Positions 60,666-64,000 of a DNA stretch of 64,000 nt are shown here, piece by piece. The notes under the pieces are model-generated. The model ran no database searches. It was not told the DNA's origin and saw only the letters and a list, made by a program, of their open reading frames with translations. Position 1 is the stretch's first letter; every line of letters begins with the position of its first letter. Made by a program: the position numbers and the translations under genes. Origin of the DNA: Chitinophagales bacterium (GTDB taxonomy: Bacteria > Bacteroidota > Bacteroidia > Chitinophagales > JADIYW01); NCBI GenBank assembly GCA_023957235.1, contig JAMLHI010000002.1, positions 201,836 to 265,835 on the forward strand, read 5' to 3'.

Positions 60666-61619
60666 TTAAATTCTCAAAAAAGGAAAATTCAAATCTGGAT
60701 ATTGTTTATAACATTCTTCTTTCATTTTGTCAAAAACATCCCAATGTTTTAACTCAGTTCCTTCGGAAGGCTTATGTTGAGCAAACTGAAAAAGTTTAAA
60801 AAACTGATTAGAAATTTTTATAGTTTCCTCCGTATAAAATACAGACTGCCATTTCCTCCAGACATATTGAATAGCCAGTTCTGAAGGATGTACTAAATCA
60901 TCTTTAAAAAAGCGATAATCTCTTAGTTCATCCATAACGATTTCATACGAAGGGAAGTAAAAACACTTTTCTGGAAACAGGTCAATCAATTTCTGCACAG
61001 CAAGTATCAGAGTGGCTTTGCTCCTATTATTTTCTATCAAACCATCTCGACTATGTCTGACTGGACTTATTGTAAAAATTATTTTCTTGTTTTCAATGGT
61101 TTTTAAAATTTCAGACCAAATATTTACAACTTCCTCCACTTCTAATAATCTCTTATTAAATTTTGACATAGATAGTTTCTGACAATTCCCAACAACCTGC
61201 TTATTCTTTTCCAAATATTCATAGACATAAGCAGTACCAAAAGTGATAGTAATAATATCCGTTTGATGGTAAGTGGCTATTGCTTTCTTTGTAATGCTAA
61301 AAATTTCAGATTTTAATTCCTCTTCAGTATTAGAGCTGATATTACTATGTTGATGCAAAGAAAACCATTTATCCTCACGAAAGATAGGAAGTATGGGCAA
61401 GTCAAGTTCAGGATGAATCACTGATTTTAAAAAAAGGGCAATAGAAACTGGATTATACAAAATACCCCAAGGGTTGGATTGAACAAAAAATCCATTTTGC
61501 AACATCAATTGGCTTATATTCTCACTGAAGCAAGACCCTAACAAAAGGATACGATGCTGATGCGTCAATTGAAAAGAAAATTGAGGAATATTGACTTGTA
61601 ATTGAAGTTTTATTGACAT
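60666..61619 (-). CDS. GSCFA-domain protein
   Basis: This protein of 317 residues starts from the ATG at 61619. The name-giving motif is HRILLLGSCFSENISQLMLQ near the N-terminus, then ITFGTAYVYEYLEKNKQVVG, ISPVRHSRDGLIENNRSKAT and VHPSELAIQYVWRKWQ. The fold is of the SGNH-hydrolase type, and GSCFA proteins may act on acyl esters. The biological substrate is unknown. An upstream in-frame start at 61727 would run into a tRNA gene and was not used. Confidence 0.88.
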   Translation of the reverse strand: MSIKLQLQVNIPQFSFQLTHQHRILLLGSCFSENISQLMLQNGFFVQSNPWGILYNPVSIALFLKSVIHPELDLPILPIFREDKWFSLHQHSNISSNTEEELKSEIFSITKKAIATYHQTDIITITFGTAYVYEYLEKNKQVVGNCQKLSMSKFNKRLLEVEEVVNIWSEILKTIENKKIIFTISPVRHSRDGLIENNRSKATLILAVQKLIDLFPEKCFYFPSYEIVMDELRDYRFFKDDLVHPSELAIQYVWRKWQSVFYTEETIKISNQFFKLFQFAQHKPSEGTELKHWDVFDKMKEECYKQYPDLNFPFLRI

Positions 61620-61686
61620 GGGTGTATATATCAGATATGCCAAAAATAAAAACGGTTTAAGCTGAAGCCAAACCGTTATTCTTTCG

Positions 61687-61761
<75 letters not shown>

Positions 61762-61790
61762 AATGTACTTAAAGATAAAAGAAAATGAAG

Positions 61791-61865
<75 letters not shown>

Positions 61866-61876
61866 AAAATTTTCTG

Positions 61877-61963
61877 CGGTGAGAGAGGGATTCGAACCCT
61901 CGGAACCGTTACCAGTTCGACAGTTTAGCAAACTGTTGGTTTAAGCCACTCACCCATCCCACC
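61877..61963 (-). tRNA. tRNA-Ser (GCT)
   Basis: An 87-nt tRNA with long variable arm. Acceptor GGTGGGA pairs with TCTCACC (one G-U), anticodon stem ACAGT/ACTGT, loop TTGCTAA, anticodon GCT, discriminator G. It is the first of three tRNA genes in leftward order. Confidence 0.93.
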
Positions 61964-62061
61964 GTTATTCTTTCAAGAACTATACTTCTCTAACCTGCTA
62001 AGTTATTGAGCGCACAAAAATAGAAACTAAATCTATAAAAACAATACCTATTTGAAAATTA

Positions 62062-63495
62062 TTACAGACTAAGTTCAATTCTTTTCTTCAACTCTTCAAC
62101 CGAGTCTTTAAATTCCTCATCTGTATCAATTTGATCCCTGACAGCCTGACATGAATGAATAACAGTACTATGATCTCTTCCTCCAAAATGAGCTCCTATG
62201 GCTTTCAATGAATTATTGGTGTACTGTTTTGCAAAGAACATAGATAATTGTCTAGCTTGAACGATTGGGCGTTTTCTTGTAGTCCCTTTTAACTTTTCAA
62301 TAGATACATCAAAAAAATCACAAACCGTTTTCTGAATAGTTTCCATAGATATTTCTTTAGAAACATTTTTAATATACAACATCACTACCTTCTTGGCTAC
62401 TTCTAAAGTAATCTCTTTCTTATTCAATGTGGACTCAGCCAATATTGTAGTGGTTGCCCCTTCAAGGTCTCTAACTGTCTTGAGATTATATGCTACAAAC
62501 TCAATTACATCATAAGGCATTTCTATCCCATCTCTGTGTAATCTACTTTGAAGAATTGAAATTCTAGTATCGAAATCCGGCTCTTGAATATCTGCACTCA
62601 ATCCCCATTTGAATCTAGACAACAACCTTTCTTCTATCCCATCAAGATCCTTAGGAGGCTTGTCAGTAGTCAGAATGAGTTGCTTGCCAGATTGATGTAA
62701 ATGGTTAAATACATGAAAGAAAATATCTTGAGTCTTGGCTTTATTGGCAAAAAACTGAATATCATCTATTATCAACACGTCTATCATTTGATAAAAATGG
62801 ACAAAATCATTGATATTGTTGTTTTTCAAAGCATCGATAAACTGATTAGCAAATTTTTCTGATCCTACATAAAGTACAGTCTTATTAGCATTCAGCACTT
62901 TTGTATAATTACCAATAGCCTGAGCAAGATGAGTCTTACCTATTCCTACACTACCCCAAATGACCAATGGATTAAATGCAGTAGTACCAGGAGATTTGGC
63001 CACTGCCATACCAGCAGATCTAGCTAATCTATTACAATCACCTTCTACATAAGAATCAAAAGTATAGGAAGGATTTAATTGAGAATCAACATGTATTTTT
63101 TTTAATCCAGGGATAACAAAAGGATTTTTCACCATAGAACCTGGATACATATTGGAAAAAGACATCTCATTTATACCACTAGAACCTTCTCTACTATTGG
63201 GCATTTGTATTGTTGCAGGGCCAGATTTGTGATTATTTCCATTATCAACAATAATACGGTATTCTAATTTTGCATCATCTCCTAACTCTCGTTTGATTGT
63301 CTTTCTAAGCAAAGTCACATAGTGTTCTTCCAGCCATTCATAAAAGAATTGACTGGGCACTTGTATCGTCAAAACATTGTTTTCCAGCTTTACCGGCTTG
63401 ATTGGTTCAAACCAAGTTTTAAAACTGTTTAAACTGATGTTGTCCTTGATAATTGTCAGACAATTACCCCATACAAGTTCACACTTGTTTACCAT
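62062..63495 (-). CDS. dnaA: chromosomal replication initiator DnaA
   Basis: This protein of 477 residues has domain I (about 1-85), a linker, AAA+ domain III with Walker A WGSVGIGKTHLAQAIGN, Walker B VLIIDDIQFFANK and sensor LTTDKPPKDL, and domain IV with the DNA-binding signature GGRDHSTVIHS. It binds DnaA boxes at oriC. I looked for a box cluster in the adjacent gap (63496-63572) and saw none, so oriC may not be next to this gene, as in many Bacteroidota. Confidence 0.97.
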   Translation of the reverse strand: MVNKCELVWGNCLTIIKDNISLNSFKTWFEPIKPVKLENNVLTIQVPSQFFYEWLEEHYVTLLRKTIKRELGDDAKLEYRIIVDNGNNHKSGPATIQMPNSREGSSGINEMSFSNMYPGSMVKNPFVIPGLKKIHVDSQLNPSYTFDSYVEGDCNRLARSAGMAVAKSPGTTAFNPLVIWGSVGIGKTHLAQAIGNYTKVLNANKTVLYVGSEKFANQFIDALKNNNINDFVHFYQMIDVLIIDDIQFFANKAKTQDIFFHVFNHLHQSGKQLILTTDKPPKDLDGIEERLLSRFKWGLSADIQEPDFDTRISILQSRLHRDGIEMPYDVIEFVAYNLKTVRDLEGATTTILAESTLNKKEITLEVAKKVVMLYIKNVSKEISMETIQKTVCDFFDVSIEKLKGTTRKRPIVQARQLSMFFAKQYTNNSLKAIGAHFGGRDHSTVIHSCQAVRDQIDTDEEFKDSVEELKKRIELSL

Positions 63496-63572
63496 ACTAC
63501 TACTACAATTTTAAGTTATAAATGCGTTACTTAGTAAAGGTGAATATTTTTTTCCTAAAATAAAAATTAAAT

Positions 63573-64000
63573 TTAGCTTTGATTTTTATCAACAATTACA
63601 GTATGAGATGTTGAAGAAATTTTTCTTAATTTTCCGAAAAATTTAACATTTAACCTCCCTAATTGAACACCTGCCCACCCCACTTGATGAATCACTACAT
63701 CCTCACCCATCTTATTCTTTCTGACATCAGCATTTTCCATAAAAGTATGAGTATGCCCTCCAATGATAATATCAATATTATAAGAATTTTCAGCTATATA
63801 TATATCGCTTACTTTATTTGTGTTATACTTATATCCTAAATGAGATAATAGAATTACAAGATCACATTTTTTATCTATTTTTAAATATGTAGCTATATCA
63901 TTTGCAATGCTTAAAGGCTCCTTATAAATGACTCCTTTATACAAGTCTTTGGGCACTAATCCATCTAATTCTACCCCCAATCCAAGCACTCCAACTCGAA
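63573..64000 (-). CDS. 5'-nucleotidase/metallophosphatase family protein, N-terminal part beyond the window
   Basis: The visible ~142 residues form the second part of a metallophosphatase domain: RVGVLGLGVELDG, then LVILLSHLGYKYNTNKV and NIDIIIGGHTHTFMEN. The SHLG and GGHTHT motifs bind the metal pair. The frame stays open to the window edge, so the protein begins further right. The family contains UshA/5'-nucleotidase-type enzymes that act outside the cytoplasm. The C-terminus ends soon after the metallophosphatase domain, so it may lack the usual 5'-nucleotidase C-terminal domain or be a two-gene arrangement. Confidence 0.85.
   Translation of the reverse strand, partial: RVGVLGLGVELDGLVPKDLYKGVIYKEPLSIANDIATYLKIDKKCDLVILLSHLGYKYNTNKVSDIYIAENSYNIDIIIGGHTHTFMENADVRKNKMGEDVVIHQVGWAGVQLGRLNVKFFGKLRKISSTSHTVIVDKNQS

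Noticed and set aside
63496-63600. Possible oriC next to dnaA
   Set aside because: Only one near-match (TTATCAACA) to a DnaA box is present; there is no cluster and no 13-mer-like AT array distinguishable from background.

Overview
The window is a low-GC chromosomal segment of a Bacteroidota bacterium, probably near the Saprospiria/Chitinophagia-like groups, although I cannot place it below phylum. The evidence is the gldC gliding gene, two proteins with C-terminal type IX secretion (T9SS) sorting domains, a DUF4175 protein, a GSCFA protein, a PSP1/RicT homologue, weak Shine-Dalgarno use, and many promoters with the Bacteroidota -7 element TAnnTTTG.

Positions 1-36200 are core chromosome. They hold a truncated alpha/beta hydrolase, the DUF4175/anti-sigma/YbeY cluster, glyA, a nucleotidyltransferase, mazG, a two-component system, a polyprenyl synthase with a cation diffusion facilitator, a PAP2 phosphatase, a VWA protein, a secreted endonuclease I and a PSP1 protein. 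Next comes a split trp operon. trpE-G-D sits behind a textbook attenuator whose leader peptide has three consecutive Trp codons. gdhA on the other strand interrupts it. trpC and trpF follow, with a secreted hydrolase gene wedged between them. parE, a cytochrome P450, a PASTA/T9SS/DUF393 set, pth, an FAH-family gene, metK, der and era complete this part.

An integrated element of about 17.8 kb lies in the 3' end of an initiator tRNA-Met gene. It is bounded by a 90-bp direct repeat (36277-36366 and 54081-54170, one mismatch). It has an integrase, a leftward early block (P-loop ATPase, HTH protein, toxin-antitoxin genes, an iteron-like array) and a rightward late operon (41255-48609). That operon encodes an abundant-type virion protein followed by a terminator, a HExxH metallopeptidase, a membrane-anchored lambda-R-like transglycosylase, many small single-TM proteins, a spike-like secreted protein and holin-like peptides. 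A second leftward block (48691-53539) has Fic, an SF3-type helicase, a lipoprotein and an excisionase, facing an Xre repressor across a palindromic operator. No terminase, portal, tape-measure or tail gene is present. I interpret the element as a provirus of a tailless, probably internal-membrane (PRD1/PM2/FLiP-like) virus. This is the most novel item in the window.

Just outside the right repeat, 54171-54650 looks like the remnant of a second, related element. It repeats the terminator and two small genes from the left end, but in swapped order and without an integrase.

Positions 54945-64000 return to core chromosome: a methyltransferase, tadA, an ABC-F protein with gldC, a hydrolase, a small basic protein, a pentad-repeat secreted protein, a GSCFA protein, two identical tRNA-Pro genes, tRNA-Ser, dnaA and a truncated metallophosphatase.
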